Assembly: GCA_033064195.1 (NCBI GenBank)
Contig: JARBJD010000157.1
Location: 101,694-165,693, forward strand
Direction: 5' to 3'
Length of the DNA stretch: 64,000 nucleotides
DNA from: Blattamonas nauphoetae
Lineage: Eukaryota > Preaxostyla > Oxymonadida
The notes beneath the pieces were generated by a model, which saw only the letters and a list, made by a program, of their open reading frames with translations, did no database searches and had not been told where the DNA came from. A program made the position numbers and the translations under genes. This document shows, in pieces, positions 49,458-61,890 of the stretch (within the stretch, counting starts at the first letter, position 1; every line of letters starts with the position of its first letter).

Positions 49458-51327
49458 GCGAGATGTCTCTCTTCTTTTATTTTGATCAGAATTCCGTGGT
49501 TTGAATATGATTGTGAGTGCGATTCAGACTTGTGTTGGGAAGGAGAAGGAGTGTGAAGTGCGTGTGAGAGTGGACGAGGCGAGGTGGAGTGAGAATCGAA
49601 ATGCGAAGAGTCGATGGTTTGCGGCAGAGGAGAGCGGAGGTCGGTGAGAGAGTGGTGGGAGGATGGTGGGGAGGGTGAGTCTGGGACAGCCAAGTGTTGT
49701 GAGTGAGGTGGTGTCAAGAGTGGAGAATGATGTTTCTGTGTGCTCCAATCTCACGCTGTTCCGACAGTACGTCTGTTCTTTCCCATTCAGCGTCGTTTTC
49801 GGAGCGGGAATGCACAAGACCGCCACTCAATCGCCCAAATTCCAGATCGCTCATCCGAAGCTGGTCCTGTAAAAAATGAGTGTGAATTCAAAATGAAAAG
49901 AGACAAATTGAAGGCAAAAACGATGAAAAGTCGAGAGAGACCGAATAGGGTTAATAGAAGACAAGAAGGTTCGCATCACACACTTGGATCAGCTCCTCAC
50001 TCAAAATGTCCTGCTTGTCACTAAAACGAGTGTGGTTTGCACTCTCTCCGTCTTCTGAGATGTTTTCTTCGTCAATTTGTCCGATATCACCACTTTTGGG
50101 ACCATCCCGTTTTGACAGTTCTTCGCTCATCTTCGACACCCGTCTTCGGCTCGGCATGTCATGGAGCGTCACTTGCTGGACATGTGGAGACTGATCCACC
50201 GCACATCACAAATGCTGCCTGCTGAGGGTATGGTAGAGCAGAATCAGCAACGAAAAGAAAGAAGAGCGAGGACTGTTGGAAACGATAAATGAAAAGTGCG
50301 ATTGTTCAGAAAAGGAGAGCACACAGTCAGTCAGGAGGGTCTGTAGAGACTGGTTCTTCAGTGTGAACACTTTCCGGACTTTGAACAGAAGCGACTCGGA
50401 GACAGAGTGGAGCGACAGATACGAGTCGTGGAAGAGAACAGACACCAGATTTGGAAGGTCGAACACCAAATTGAGCCACTGCACACAAGAGTCAGAGAGT
50501 GACATCCAGTTAGGCCAGAGATTTCGTTTCCAGACTTGAACGAAGGGAGAATTTGAAAGATAAGGAAATAAATGGAAATGAAAAAGAGAAAATGGAAAAA
50601 GAATGTTGAAGTATAGAAGAAAAAGGATATAATGAAAAGAAATCTTGAAGACTAATAAACAATAGAACAACGAATGCAAACCTGCTGAATAAATCATTCT
50701 AAGAGAGAAATAATCGTCAAGAAATGGTATATGAGATCCGTCGCGGTGGAATTAATAATTTTTTTGATAAACAAGCGTGATTCATCCAGTTCTTCAATCG
50801 GATCGGGAAGAAGAATTATTGTGGGATGATTCATCTCGAGATTTCAATGAAAGTGCTTATAAACAAAATTCAACACGGATAGTGGGTCTTTTACTTCGGT
50901 ATTTCGAGTTTTATGAGAATTTGAACACTAGTTATTTTCTGAGATCAAAAAAGCTGAGATCGATGAGATCAGTGTCAAAGGTCTGGTCATGAGGGCCGAT
51001 CCATTCTCATCCTCCGTGTCATCCTCCATCTACTCATGGATAATACCTCCAACCAAAGCGAAAGCCAATGTAGCTGCTGCTAATCAGGCTAAACTAAAGA
51101 CTTCTACGGCACCGAAGACAAAATAGAAGACGCAAGGATCCACCCCAGTCACATCACTACATCGCACTCCATCACACCCGAATGTCTCAGTGAAACGAAG
51201 TCATGCTCTTGGCCCAGCGGACCAGGTCAAACAAGCTCTCTCAGCACAATCGACGCTGCCACCGTTGAGTTCGAACATCAAGACTCTCCAAATGTTGCTG
51301 CCAATCAATGAAAAATAGGAGACGTCC

Positions 51328-51597
51328 ATGCATAGTGTTGTTGAGGAAACATTCGTTTCGATATGTGACTTGTCTCAAGGAACAACTGACGAAAAGATTC
51401 ACCTCGTCAAACCACCCACTCTCCCTGTCCTCATCTGCTTGCTTGAACACCATAACATGGACATCACACATGAATTCGTCACAACGTTGCACAATATTAT
51501 CCTCGCTGGCGCCCTGATGATACCGGACAACGAATCACACACAGTTTTTGACAAAAAGGAAGATTCTGGAAATTTACCAAGAATTTTACAGTCGTGA
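51328..51597 (+). pseudogene. ARM-repeat (importin-alpha-like) fragment
   Basis: CDLSQGTTDEKIHLVKPPTL followed by PVLICLLEHHNMDITHEFVT and TLHNIILAGA has the helix pattern of one armadillo repeat, as in importin-alpha proteins. Only about 70 residues are convincing. The surrounding 51.0-52.0 kb has further open stretches in other frames (for example 51677-52036), so the gene is decayed or has introns that I could not place. Confidence 0.35.
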
Positions 51598-53464
51598 ACG
51601 AGGAAGGCTTTTGAGGACAGTAAACGTACAGCTGCGAATACGCCGTGCGTACTTCACAGAATGAAATTGCTGGACGATGAGTTCAAGCCGATCATCGCCA
51701 CGCTTTCCGCTGAAAATTGCAAACGGAGAAGATAATAAGAAATCCTACGCACTTCAAGCAGTCCCATCTCTGACTGACATCACTGGTCTACATTTACTCA
51801 TTCCTCCTCATTCAATCACAATCTCTCACTGTTTCTTCGTTGAAAACCACACGACTCTTCTTGACGCGAGTATTTTGCAGCAAAGACAATCAAATACTCA
51901 GACGAAACGTGTTCAATTCCATCTTCGGCCTCAACTGAGTTTCGGATTACGTTTAGCAACGATTTTGCCACTCAGACAGTTTCTCCATCATTGCTGTCAA
52001 TCGACGCCCACCCACTCCCACCTCCTCGCTTTCTAACTTATCTCCACCCACCAGTCACTTTACACAACCCTGAAACTCTCTGCTTTGCCTCCATCGCAGA
52101 CAAGTGTTGTCCAGTCGTCGAATGAGATTCAAGTCAAGTGAACTCTATTCTTCTTTTATTGGCAAAACACCACTCCTCCTCATCTTCACATACCTCTTTC
52201 CCAACCTCACCGTTTCTGTCGCTGTGATTCAGCCAGGCTCATCACTTCCTTTCGTTTCTCAAACTCCACAACATCTGAAGATAAACACACAACGATCACT
52301 TTTTACATCGCTTGGTGAATGCTACTTTCATGTTTCACCACTTTGGGAGTTCTGAACAACGACACTTTTCATTTTTTCATTGGAATCCAACTTAGCGTAA
52401 CTTGGGATGATTCGTTCATATGGAATGACCAATAAGTGATCAAGATGACCAGCAATGAAGTGAAAGTACGGCAAATTCCCGGATACATTACGATCGTGCT
52501 CGTTCAATCAGTGCTCATTCCAATTCTGTCCTCCAGTTGGCGGATGGTTACCATTTCCGTGAAAATGAAGCAGAAGCTACGGGGAAGGTTTTCACGGGCG
52601 GTATCATCACAAATTCTCCTCACCACATTGAAATTGTGTCTGATCGTTCTCTCCCCTCTGGGCTATCCAATCCACCTTTAAACGACCGGAAAATGAAGCT
52701 TAAATGTCGTAGACCCTCAATAGATCATGAAAGGTGTTCTCTTGATCTGTAGATCCATTTTACGGCCCTGCCAACGAGATCAAGTAATTTCAGCTCATTT
52801 CGTCAATTTTGTCATTGATTTAATTTTATGAAAACTATCGAGAGAAAAAGATCGATGGTGAAGTTTTATGAGAGAGGAATGTGCGCTAGAAACGAAAAGA
52901 ACGAAGATAGCGTCAGATTCTGAGTTTATCCAGAAGGATCGAGTCATTCATCGAGGAGGAGAAGGAGCATGATGTGATTTGGAGGGATTCTGCGAACGAG
53001 AGAGATGAAAAGAGCAGGGTGTTCGCGTTCGCTGTGTTCTTTCCATCCTCCTCCCAATAACCATCAGCAGACATATCCTTGGGAACGAACGAACTGGAAA
53101 CTGAGACAGTACTTCGATGGAGAACTCTGCGATCATTTCCTTCACCAGAACTGGTCTTCTTCAGTAAGGTTGCGCAGTACAGATGACATAAACAGCCGGT
53201 AGAGGATATTCATCAACGTGAGGGATGGAAGACGGCGTGGAGCGATGGCAGACAAGACTGCTCACTGTGGACGATAAGCTATCGTCTTGCAGCTGATGAA
53301 AAATGAGGAGTTCATTGTTCTTCACTTTCTGCTCTGAGGACGATGAAGAGCGGTGGAGAGTAAGAGTGGAGGACAGGAGATAAGGTGAGCTGCCAGGAAG
53401 TTTAACAGCATGGGGAGTCCGTCAGAGCAGGCGACACAGTTGCTGCAGTTGGCGAGTCGCATTG
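51598..53464. other. No recognised gene
   Basis: Short plus-strand ORFs (51677-52036, 52104-52355, 52436-52752) without recognisable family. No repeats or RNA genes were seen. Confidence 0.3.
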
Positions 53465-55006
53465 TCATTCAGTGCATGAGGGGAGATATGATAGCTGCTT
53501 TCTCTCTATTTCCTGTCTCTTCCTATCCTTCTCTTCTTCTTCCATCTGCATCAGCTTCTCCTCTCGCTCTCTCTTCACTTTCATAATCTCCCGCCTTGTC
53601 CTTTCGATTTGATCCTTTGGTTTCGGTGGGAATGGATTGGCTTCTTCTCGCTCCTTACTCGCTTGAGCCCTCGCTCGCACGATATGCTTGAGCTGTTACT
53701 CAAGTTGATCCTCCCTCTTCTTCTCTTCCTTCCTTCCTCCACCTCTTCTCCCACACTCATCCGTGTTGTTTTCAGATGACTGTTCAAAAGCATTGATTTC
53801 TCGCCAGCTGTGACAAATAGCGGCTCGATGCTGAACTCGTCGAATCCAACCACTGACATCTCGAACGCGTTTGGTGCCCGTTTAGTCTCGTCCAAGCCAG
53901 TCGAGCAGAGAGGAGGGAAGAAGACGACGATCAGCTCGGATTGGGCGTTGTCGACGATGCGAGTGGGATTCAGAGTGACAAGCTTGATAGTTCTTGTCTT
54001 CATCTCTTTTCGGATGAACGAGAGGAGACTGTCGATCATGAATTTGACAACGACCTTCTTCCTCTCCTTTTCTCCTCGTTCATCACTCTTTCCCACTCCG
54101 ACTTCATTCTAACCAGTGAGTTCACAATAACAAGTCCGATATGTTGTGTCATCAGCTCAAACTCATTCTGCTTCCCTCCCTTCCTCTCATTCTCCATCCA
54201 CCCACCCAAAAACACAATGGTGTCCACCAAATCCCAAACATGCGAATACGAGTGCCACTCAGCATCGAAATCTGGTGAAGACTGGACATTGTGGTTGGAG
54301 TGACAAGGAGTGTGGTGTGAGGTGTCTGTATGAATCGGAGAGGAGAGAGGGTGCTTTGTGGAGAGAGGCGAAGACCCGGGAGTGTGTTGGGAAGACGGAC
54401 ACTCCTGATTCTGTTCCATTTCGTCTGGTTGAGCAGTTGCGTCTTCGTCTTCCTTCGCTTCTGGTTCACCACCATCTGTCTTTTGTTCTTTTCCTCCTTC
54501 CTGCGGGTGTGGATCTTTCTCCGCTTATCCTTTGCCTGTCGCTGTTTCCTCTTCAGTCTTCGTTTGAAACTCTTCGATTATCCCCTCCCCTTCTTGTTCT
54601 TGTTGTTGTGGCTCTTCTTTCACTTCCTCTCCCCCTCTCCACTTGCCTCTTCCTCTCCATCTTCCTTCTCCTCCCATTCTCCCTCCTCAACCATGAACAC
54701 ATCGGTTTCCTTCCATCCTGCCCGGATTTCCATCCGTCAGGAATGAGATTGGAATAGTTCGTTGTCGTCATCAGCTTGTTCTTTTGGCTCGTCTTGTTCA
54801 GCGGCTGGTTTGGAATTCTGTGCTTCTGTTTCGCTCATCTTCTCTTCAAACGCACTTACGCTCTTCCTTGTCTCTCGTCGCTTTCTGGTCGACAACACAC
54901 CAACTGCCTTCACCTGATTCCTGGTTGGACTGGGTAACAGCCACGTGGGTGTTGGTGAGGAGGGAGGAGAGTGTGAGAACACACAAATCAACCTCTCCCG
55001 CCCCAC
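53465..55006 (-). CDS. Unrecognised, probably multi-exon minus-strand gene
   Basis: Minus-strand open pieces in order are 55006-54737 (Glu/Gln-rich tail), 54419-54036 (WDLVDTIVFLGGWMENERK; GLVIVNSLVRMKSEWERVM), 54096-53581 (LLSFIRKEMKTRTIKLVTLN; ELIVVFFPPLCSTGLDETKR) and 53680-53465 (Lys/Glu-rich helix). They look like exons of one protein with a beta-rich core and a coiled-coil end. No family or exon borders can be given. Confidence 0.35.
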
Positions 55007-55145
55007 ACACTTCGTTCGCCAATCTCCGTTGCAGAAGAGTGGAGAAGGGCAGAAGAGGAAGACTTGGGTGGCAGTGAGCAGCGAGTCTAAAAAGATGGGA
55101 GGGTGCAGAAACGCCTTCTTTCCGTCGAGGAGAGTGTGTGCGAGG

Positions 55146-56548
55146 TCAAAAAAACCACTTCAGCTTCGGATTGATGTTGGGCACGTCGGAAAAGAGACAA
55201 GAAACTGGAAGAGGAGTGAAAGGCGGGGATCCTTTGTATGGAGGAGAGAGTAGAAGATGTGGACGAAAGACTTGATTCCAGTCAAGGTCAGTTGCCAATT
55301 TTGGAAGCAGAGACACAAATCTGAGCAATGACACGAACGAAGAAACTGTTGTGGGTTCCCTTTCGACAAGTGAAGCGAATACAGTCCAAAGGTGCAGGAG
55401 GAACGAAATAGATCGTTGCAGAAGCGGAACAGATAGTACGAAGAGCGATTCATATTTCTCCGGGATGCTGTCGAGTGTAAGAGATGATTGGATAGCCGTT
55501 GACACAAGTTTGTGTGTATGTTCTTCTGTCTTTTTCAACCACTTTCAGAAGGGTACTGGTGACTTCAGAGAGGAGGTCGGCTTGAATGAGCGGTGGAAAG
55601 GCTAATTCCGATCCATCAAGTCTGGTCCTTCGTTGAACTCGCTCGACGACAGCCAAGATCGCTTCATTCACCCGGATGAAGTCCTCCCATCTGTTTTCGA
55701 ACAATAGTCCAGAGAAAGAGGCAAAACGTGAACATTAGGAGCTTGCTCAGGCTGACCAAAAGTGTCGTGAAATCTGGAGCCAACGTTGGTCGTAGAGATC
55801 TTTGGGTGAGGAGGATGGAGAGGAACGAGTTGTTGTTTAGTAGGTCAGTTTTGTAAGTTTTAGCTGGTTCGGGTCAAGGCCAGTGAACCACTACCACAAC
55901 ACGGCCGAGTGAGGTGAGAACGAAAGAACAGGAAGCTTGACGCTGTCTGATCTTGATTGATAGCCACTAGTTGTATTAATTGTTCGAATACATCGTTTGT
56001 TTTGTCGAGCTCGAGCATAGACTCGGAAAATGTGATCTGACCAGCTGATGAATACTCTGCGACGATGTCGGAGGAGTTCGTGATGCTGAGAGTGAGAATT
56101 TGAGCGATAAATGAGATGGTAGTGCTGTCATCTCCACATAGTTTGACAATTTCTTCCGAGTGGTTGAGAAAGAGTATGGAGGAAGAGATGGAGTGGGTTT
56201 GTATTGTTCTTCGTCTACAAACTCAAACAGGAGTTGGAGCTCAAATGGCTTGAATGTGAGCAGTTCTACCACTTCCTGTGTTTGTAAGCCGAAAGAGTAT
56301 TCGAATATCAAGACGAGAAGATCAGGTGATGTTTGTGCGTGACTGAGAGTTTGTGAGTCCAAAAAGGGCCGGTTTGGGGAATTCTGAATGGTTGAATGGC
56401 TGAATGGACTTTTGGGGAGTTTTGTTTGTGAAATTGATGAATGGAGTGAGATGAGGAGTCCTTCCACTGGTTCTTCTTCTGAACGAAGGAAATGGAGTGA
56501 AAATGGGAAGGAGGGAAAATAACAAATGCGAATAAGAGAGCTGGTCAA
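55146..56548 (-). other. Unrecognised minus-strand ORFs
   Basis: Two ORFs, 55538-55146 and 56548-55976, are Leu/Ser-rich and helical (LFVLSVPLLQRSISFLLHLW; LLVLIFEYSFGLQTQEVVEL). The style resembles the Leu-rich ORF at 22269-22760 in element B. No family is recognised. 55539-55975 contains nothing else. Confidence 0.3.
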
Positions 56549-56875
56549 TCATTTCAGAGATGAGATCGATCCAAAAGTCAGCAGAGAGTTTGGCAAGGGG
56601 TTTGAAGGTATTTTATATCGCTAGGCGTGATTGGTTTCTGACAATGTTTAAATTTGTCAAAAGACTGCTCAAATGCGAATATTTCCGATTCTTAGAGAGG
56701 AATTGGCAGAGTGTGGAGTCAGACAGAGTCGAGGAGGGTGATTGGGCATGTTATGATGGACGGGAGAAGGAGAGTTCACGCCGGTGATGTGGCAATGCTG
56801 GTGGAACATAAATTGGTGCGGTCAACGTTTGATGATGCCAATGACGCTATTTGTGGAGAAGTGGAGGTGGGAAGA

Positions 56876-57140
56876 GGGAAGTTTGTGATGGGATGGGGAA
56901 GGAAGAGGGAGTTTGTGATGGGATGGGGAAGGAAGAGGGAAGTTTGTGATGGGATGGGGAAGGAAGAGGGAGTTTGTGATGGGATGGGGAAGGAAGAGGG
57001 GAGTTTGTGATGGGATGGGGGAAGGAAGAGGGAAGTTTGTGATGGGATGGGGAAGGAAGAGGGAGTTTGTGATGGGATGGGGGAAGGAAGAGGGAGTTTG
57101 TGATGGGATGGGGAAGGAAGAGGGGAGTTTGTGATGGGAG
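56876..57140 (+). repeat. Minisatellite, GTTTGTGATGGGATGGGGAA units (array 1)
   Basis: About nine tandem units of 29-32 bp (GTTTGTGATGGGATGGGGAA + GGAAGAGGGA). ORFs through it (MGWGRKREFV-type) are repeat artefacts. A larger array with the same strand polarity is at 60779-61600. Confidence 0.9.
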
Positions 57141-57162
57141 GGTGGAAGAATTTCTGTGGGAA

Positions 57163-57661
57163 AAACTCGAGCTCAGGGGAAAAACTCGATCACAGGGGAA
57201 GATCTCAATCACAGGGAGAATCTCAATCACAGGGGAAAATCTCAATCACAGGGGAAAATCTCGGGCCACAGGGGAAGAATCTCAAGGACAAGGGGATTGA
57301 AGGTGGATCAATTTTTGAACATGTGTGGATTAGGGAGTTAGAACGCGGGACTTTCAACTCTCGGTCCCGGATCGAGGTTGGTCATCGGCACTTTTTCTCG
57401 TTTTTGAAACATTTTTGTCAACGATCACAGATTCTCTCTCTTTTCAATCCGATTTTTGTTTAAACTTTTCAGAAAGGCTCTGCGATGAACAGAATGTTGC
57501 TGATGAGCGGGCAATCACGATCCTGCTTTTTCTCAAATTCAGACATTATTCTCCAAAATAACTTAACATACAACATAATAATGACATGTTTGATGCTTCT
57601 TCTTCATCTTTTCTCATTGTCCATTCACCCATTCTCAAAACTTTCGCATTCGTTTTCCCAC
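57163..57661 (+). repeat. Left arm of a ~490-bp inverted repeat
   Basis: Begins with about seven short AGGGGAAAATCTCAATCAC-type units, then unique sequence to CGCATTCGTTTTCCCA. The reverse complement occurs at about 60287-60773 with few differences. Inside, GTTAGAACGCGGGACTTTCA and GGTCCCGGATCGAG give a tRNA-like impression. Confidence 0.85.
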
Positions 57662-57996
57662 TCTCGATCAATCATCTTTCAGATCATCGCACATGGAAGA
57701 GACATTGTCGACTCAATCTACTTCTCCAGCTCCTCACGTGCCTTCTTCGCCTGCTCCACTGACACAGCCACTTCCGACTGGCCTGTTGCGACACTGCTCT
57801 GTGCATCTCCTTCTTCCATCGCTTTCAGATTCCTCTTTGTCTTTTCATGTATTGATGTGAATGTTGAGTGTTTGGTCGGGAAGAGTGACCAATGCGATCA
57901 GAGACGAATCGTGATCTTCTTCGCTTGTCGGATCACTCCCCAAAGCTCGTCCAGCTCTTTCCGCTTCTCCTTGTTCCCCACACACCCTCCCACGCA

Positions 57997-58995
57997 TCAC
58001 TCATAGTCTCCGAGCAGACTGTAGCTGTATTGATCCAGCTCGTCTCTGTTATCCTCGTTGTGTGTGGCCTGCACATCGCTTCGGATCATCAGTAACTCCT
58101 CATTACCCCAGCGCTGATGGAGCGAGGGAGTTGGTTGAGATGGGGCGGGAGGGAGACAAGTACGAGCTGTATTGGACGAGGGAGGATGTGGAGGGGTAAG
58201 GTGGAGAAGGGCCGTGTGGAGGGGAGAGAGGAATGATGGAGGACGGGCGGCGACACAGACGGTAGTGGAGTGGGATGTGAGATGGGTGTTCGTCCGAAGT
58301 TGGGGTTGTGCCTCTTTCGCTCTTTTCTCCTGTTCGTTTGTCTCCTCTGCCACTTTGTTCAATTCTTGCTCCTTCCTCTCCTCTCTCAGCCGCTCCTCCT
58401 CTTCCTTCGCCTCTGTCTCCTTCCGCCTCTCTTCTTCTTCCTCGTCCACATCTGGCAGCCCGCCCATCCCAATCCAGTCCATCATTCCGGCACACGACCT
58501 CTCCATCAGCTCGTTCTCTGCTCCGATCTCTTCCAGCATGTTCGTCTTGTGAAGCATGAACACTTCGTTGGCATCGACTTCGGCAACAATGCTAGCCAAG
58601 TCGGTGAGAGGCGAAGAGTTGAGCAGGACAGCCGAGATGCAAGTTTGCGAGATGAACTGTGGCTTTGATGATGTGGATGGCGTCTGTTGGAGGCTGAGGA
58701 CTGATTGACGTTCGATGTGGAAGACGAATGAGGAGGAGAATAAAGTGTCTGTGTTCGTGCTTCCACCAAAATCTGGACTGTATCCTCTCTTTCCGCTCCA
58801 CTTCACTTCATCTGAGCATCTCTCCCACTCTCTCCTGTATATCAATCCGAATCGTTCCCATCCGCTGGTTCGAGAATGGATTCGCGTTGAGTGAAAATTG
58901 GCGAAAGAGAGTCTTTGTGTCGCCCTGCTCTTCCACCATAATCTCAAACACACACGCCATCCCTTCCTCGTCCTCCCTACTGCAGAACGCAACAT
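57997..58995 (-). CDS. Unrecognised acidic protein downstream of ABC fragment
   Basis: A 332-codon open frame. The middle is convincing (SIVAEVDANEVFMLHKTNML, ELMERSCAGMMDWIGMGGLP) and is followed by a Glu/Arg/Lys-rich helix, then Pro/His-rich sequence likely to be noncoding. It lies just downstream of, and on the same strand as, the ABC ATPase fragment at 59046. It could be a later exon of that transporter gene or a separate protein. Confidence 0.4.
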   Translation of the reverse strand: MLRSAVGRTRKGWRVCLRLWWKSRATQRLSFANFHSTRIHSRTSGWERFGLIYRREWERCSDEVKWSGKRGYSPDFGGSTNTDTLFSSSFVFHIERQSVLSLQQTPSTSSKPQFISQTCISAVLLNSSPLTDLASIVAEVDANEVFMLHKTNMLEEIGAENELMERSCAGMMDWIGMGGLPDVDEEEEERRKETEAKEEEERLREERKEQELNKVAEETNEQEKRAKEAQPQLRTNTHLTSHSTTVCVAARPPSFLSPLHTALLHLTPPHPPSSNTARTCLPPAPSQPTPSLHQRWGNEELLMIRSDVQATHNEDNRDELDQYSYSLLGDYE

Positions 58996-59045
58996 GATCG
59001 TTGTCCCACGGTTCGTGCACAGAAGAGCACACTGGAATCATCCAA

Positions 59046-59575
59046 TCACTGTGCATACACTCCCCTCCCTCCCCTTGCCTCCTCCCCCAACATCCCTCCC
59101 GCTTGTCCGTCCTTCTTCTTCCATGTCTTCACACTGTGCAAACCGGCCAGCGCCTTTTTCATCAGAAGCGTATTCCTTATGTCCTCCTCTTTCATCCTCT
59201 TCTCGGATGCCACCATCACGTCCCGCACAAACACATACCACGATGTATACGCAACCAGGTCGCTTGTCGGCTCGTCCAGCAGAAGCAGACCGGGGCTGTT
59301 GGCCAATGCTCGTGCGATGGTGCTGAGAGGAGTGAAGAGAAGGGAAGAGGTGAATGAAAAGGAAAAGAAACCGGAAGGTGTGGAAAGAGAGAGAGGGTGG
59401 GAAAGTCAAACAGTGTATATACACTCGCTGCTGCTCGCCGCAGGACAGCATCAACGGGTAGTGCGTCAGTCGGCAGCTCCACATTCTCCAGTGCTGTCAT
59501 CGATCTCAGAGTGTTGAAGGTTTGGACTGGTGTTGATATTCCTTCTGCAGCTCGCCCTCCTCACCGCATTCACTC
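59046..59575 (-). pseudogene. ABC transporter ATPase fragment (MacB/LolD-like)
   Basis: Minus-strand pieces in order are a Q-loop region (PVQTFNTLRSMTALENVELP), the ABC signature LMLSCGEQQRV in another frame, an intron-like gap, then ALANSPGLLLLDEPTSDL with Walker B and D-loop. Walker A was not found. The helical stretch usually between ENVELP and the signature is shortened and needs a frame change, so this is probably a decayed gene. The family couples ATP hydrolysis to export or lipid/peptide release. Confidence 0.6.
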
Positions 59576-60286
59576 CACAGTCGCTCCTCTCTCAAATCAC
59601 CACCTTCTGCTGGAATTTCCTCCTCAACCTTTGTGGTTGCCTTTTCCGGGAGCAACTCAGAGAATTTTGGCGGTGGTCTTTCAGATTCTTTAACAGAAGG
59701 TGTGAATTAAAGCATTGAACATCACTCTGAGGAGATCTGCGACGACTGGCCGGTTCTTGATCTGGCAGACATTAGCAACGAGAAGCATACAATTCACTTT
59801 TCAGGATTGTTGTCGAAGGTTGGTACTGGCTTTTCAGTGTTCATTTCACATGTTATTAAAGTCGGATTGTGTCTGTGACTTAGCTGCATTCGACATGCAA
59901 ATCAGCTTCAAATAATGAAGTATAAACTGTCAAACATACATGATGATGGGTAGGTCAGCATTTCAAAATGAACTTCTCCAATCTTGAAGAGATCTCTGCA
60001 TGCAACCGATCAGCCTGAAAGCGTCAATGCATTCGTCCTGCTCTGGCACGACACACATAAAGCAAAAGAAGATTCGATGATGAAGGGTGGAAGTGGATCA
60101 AATACTTGAGATTTGGACGGAAGAGAACAACAGGGTAGAGACATGAAAAAGAGTTCATACAGGACGAGAACCACCCAACAGATATATACATTTCGGCGAA
60201 AAGAGATCGGGATGTGTGTGATCGAGAATATGAGAGAGATGAGAAAGTTCTTTCGTTGGTTCATAACAGATCGAGGTGGGAAAACG

Positions 60287-60773
60287 AATGCGAAAGTTTT
60301 GAGAATGGGTGAATGGACAATGAGAAAAGATGAAGAAGAAGCATCAAACATGTCATTATTATGTTGTATGTTAAGTTATTTTGGAGAATAATGTCTGAAT
60401 TTGAGAAAAAAGCAGGATCGTGATTGCCCGCTCATCAGCAACATTCTGTTCATCGCAGAGCCTTTCTGAAAAGTTTAAACAAAAATCGGATTGAAAAGAG
60501 AGAGAATCTGTGATCGTTGACAAAATGTTTCAAAACGAGAAAAGTGCTGATGACCAACCTCGATCCCGGACCGAGAGTTGAAAGTCCCATGTTCTAACTC
60601 CCCTAATCCACACATGTTCAAAATTGATCCACCTTCAATCCCCTTGTCCTTGAGATTCTTCCCCTGTGGCCCGAGATTTTCCCCTGTGATTGAGATTTTC
60701 CCCTGTGATTGAGATTCTCCCCTGTGATCGAGTTTTTCCCCTGAGCTCGAGTTTTTCCCCTGAAAATTGAGGT
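60287..60773 (-). repeat. Right arm of the ~490-bp inverted repeat
   Basis: Complement of 57163-57661. Loses a few bases in homopolymers and differs at the tRNA-like GTTAGAACATGGGAC. Confidence 0.85.
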
Positions 60774-60778
60774 ACCCG

Positions 60779-61600
60779 TGATGGGATGGGGGAAGAAGAG
60801 GGAGTTTGTGATGGGATGGGGGAAGGAAGAGGGAAGTTTAGATGGGATGGGGAAGGAAGAGGGGAGTTTGTGATGGGATGGGGGGAAGGAAGAGGGAAGT
60901 TTGTGATGGGATGGGGAAGGAAGAGGGAGTTTGTGATGGGATGGGGAAGGAAGAGGGAGTTTGTGATGGGATGGGGGAAGGAAGAGGGAAGTTTGTGATG
61001 GGATGGGGAAGGAAGAGGGAGTTTGTGATGGGATGGGGAAGGAAGAGGGAAGTTTGTGATGGGATGGGGGAAGGAAGAGGGAGTTTGTGATGGGATGGGG
61101 GAAGGAAGAGGGAGTTTGTGATGGGATGGGGGAAGGAAGAGGAAGTTTGTGATGGGATGGGGGAAGGAAGAGGGGAGTTTCAGGATGGGATGGGGGGAAG
61201 GAAGAGGGAAGTTTGTGATGGGATGGGGGAAGGAAGAGGGAGTTTGTGATGGATGGGGAAGGAAGAGGAAGTTTGTGATGGGATGGGGAAGGAAGAGGGA
61301 GTTTGTGATGGGATGGGGAAGGAAGAGGGAAGTTTGTGATGGGATGGGGGAAGGAAGAGGGAGTTTAGATGGGATGGGGAAGGAAGAGGGAGTTTGTGAT
61401 GGGATGGGGAAGAAGAGGGAGTTTGTGATGGGATGGGGAAGGAAGAGGGAAGTTTGTGATGGGATGGGGGAAGGAAGAGGGAGTTTGTGATGGGATGGGG
61501 GAAGGAAGAGGGAAGCTTGTGATGGGATGGGGGGAAGGAAGAGGGAGTTTGTGATGGGATGGGGAAGGAAGAGGGAGTTTGTGATGGGATGGGGAGAAGA
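60779..61600 (+). repeat. Minisatellite, GTTTGTGATGGGATGGGGAA units (array 2)
   Basis: About 27 units, same polarity as array 1 although the neighbouring repeat arms are inverted. Apparent ORFs on both strands are artefacts. Confidence 0.9.
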
Positions 61601-61611
61601 TGAGGTACACC

Positions 61612-61890
61612 CAGTGAGGGAGAGCAATACGAGGTGGATTGGAGGCGGGAAGCGGGCCACCCGGAGGCTTCGAGGGGAAGTGGCCATCTGGAGGTGGATT
61701 GGAGGTATCAAGAGGGGCTCGTCTGAGGCTGATTGGAGGGGGCGGGTGGTTCGAGGTGGATTGGAGGTGTTAGGAGGGTCATTCGGGGTTGATTGGAGGG
61801 GGAAGCGGGTCATCTGAGGTGGATTTGGAGGCAGAGGGTCATTCTGGGGTTGATTGGAGGGAGAAGCGGGTCGTTCGAGGTGGATTTACA
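61612..61890 (+). repeat. Degenerate tandem repeat, GAGGTGGATTGGAGG units
   Basis: Five or more degenerate units of about 45-60 bp built on GAGGTGGATTGGAGG(G/C)GG followed by AAGCGGGTCATC-like sequence. Confidence 0.7.

Larger units (their letters stand above)
47703..50985. mobile_element. hAT-like element B, copy 2 (3283 bp)
   Basis: Same termini (CAGACCTTTGA), length and content as the copy at 19766-23048. Visible differences are limited to a few single bases, so the two copies are very recent. It lies about 160 bp downstream of the LCAT gene stop. Confidence 0.9.

Noticed and set aside
19766-50985. Simple segmental duplication of 3.3 kb
   Set aside because: The copies end exactly at inverted CAGACCTTTGA termini and have different 8-bp flanking duplications, which indicates transposition.
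57339-57385. tRNA gene inside the inverted-repeat arm
   Set aside because: Only a weak B-box-like GGATCGAG and a stem are visible; no A box or acceptor pairing.
60635-61813. 392-aa Pro/Ser/His protein on the minus strand
   Set aside because: Almost entirely minisatellite and short-tandem sequence.
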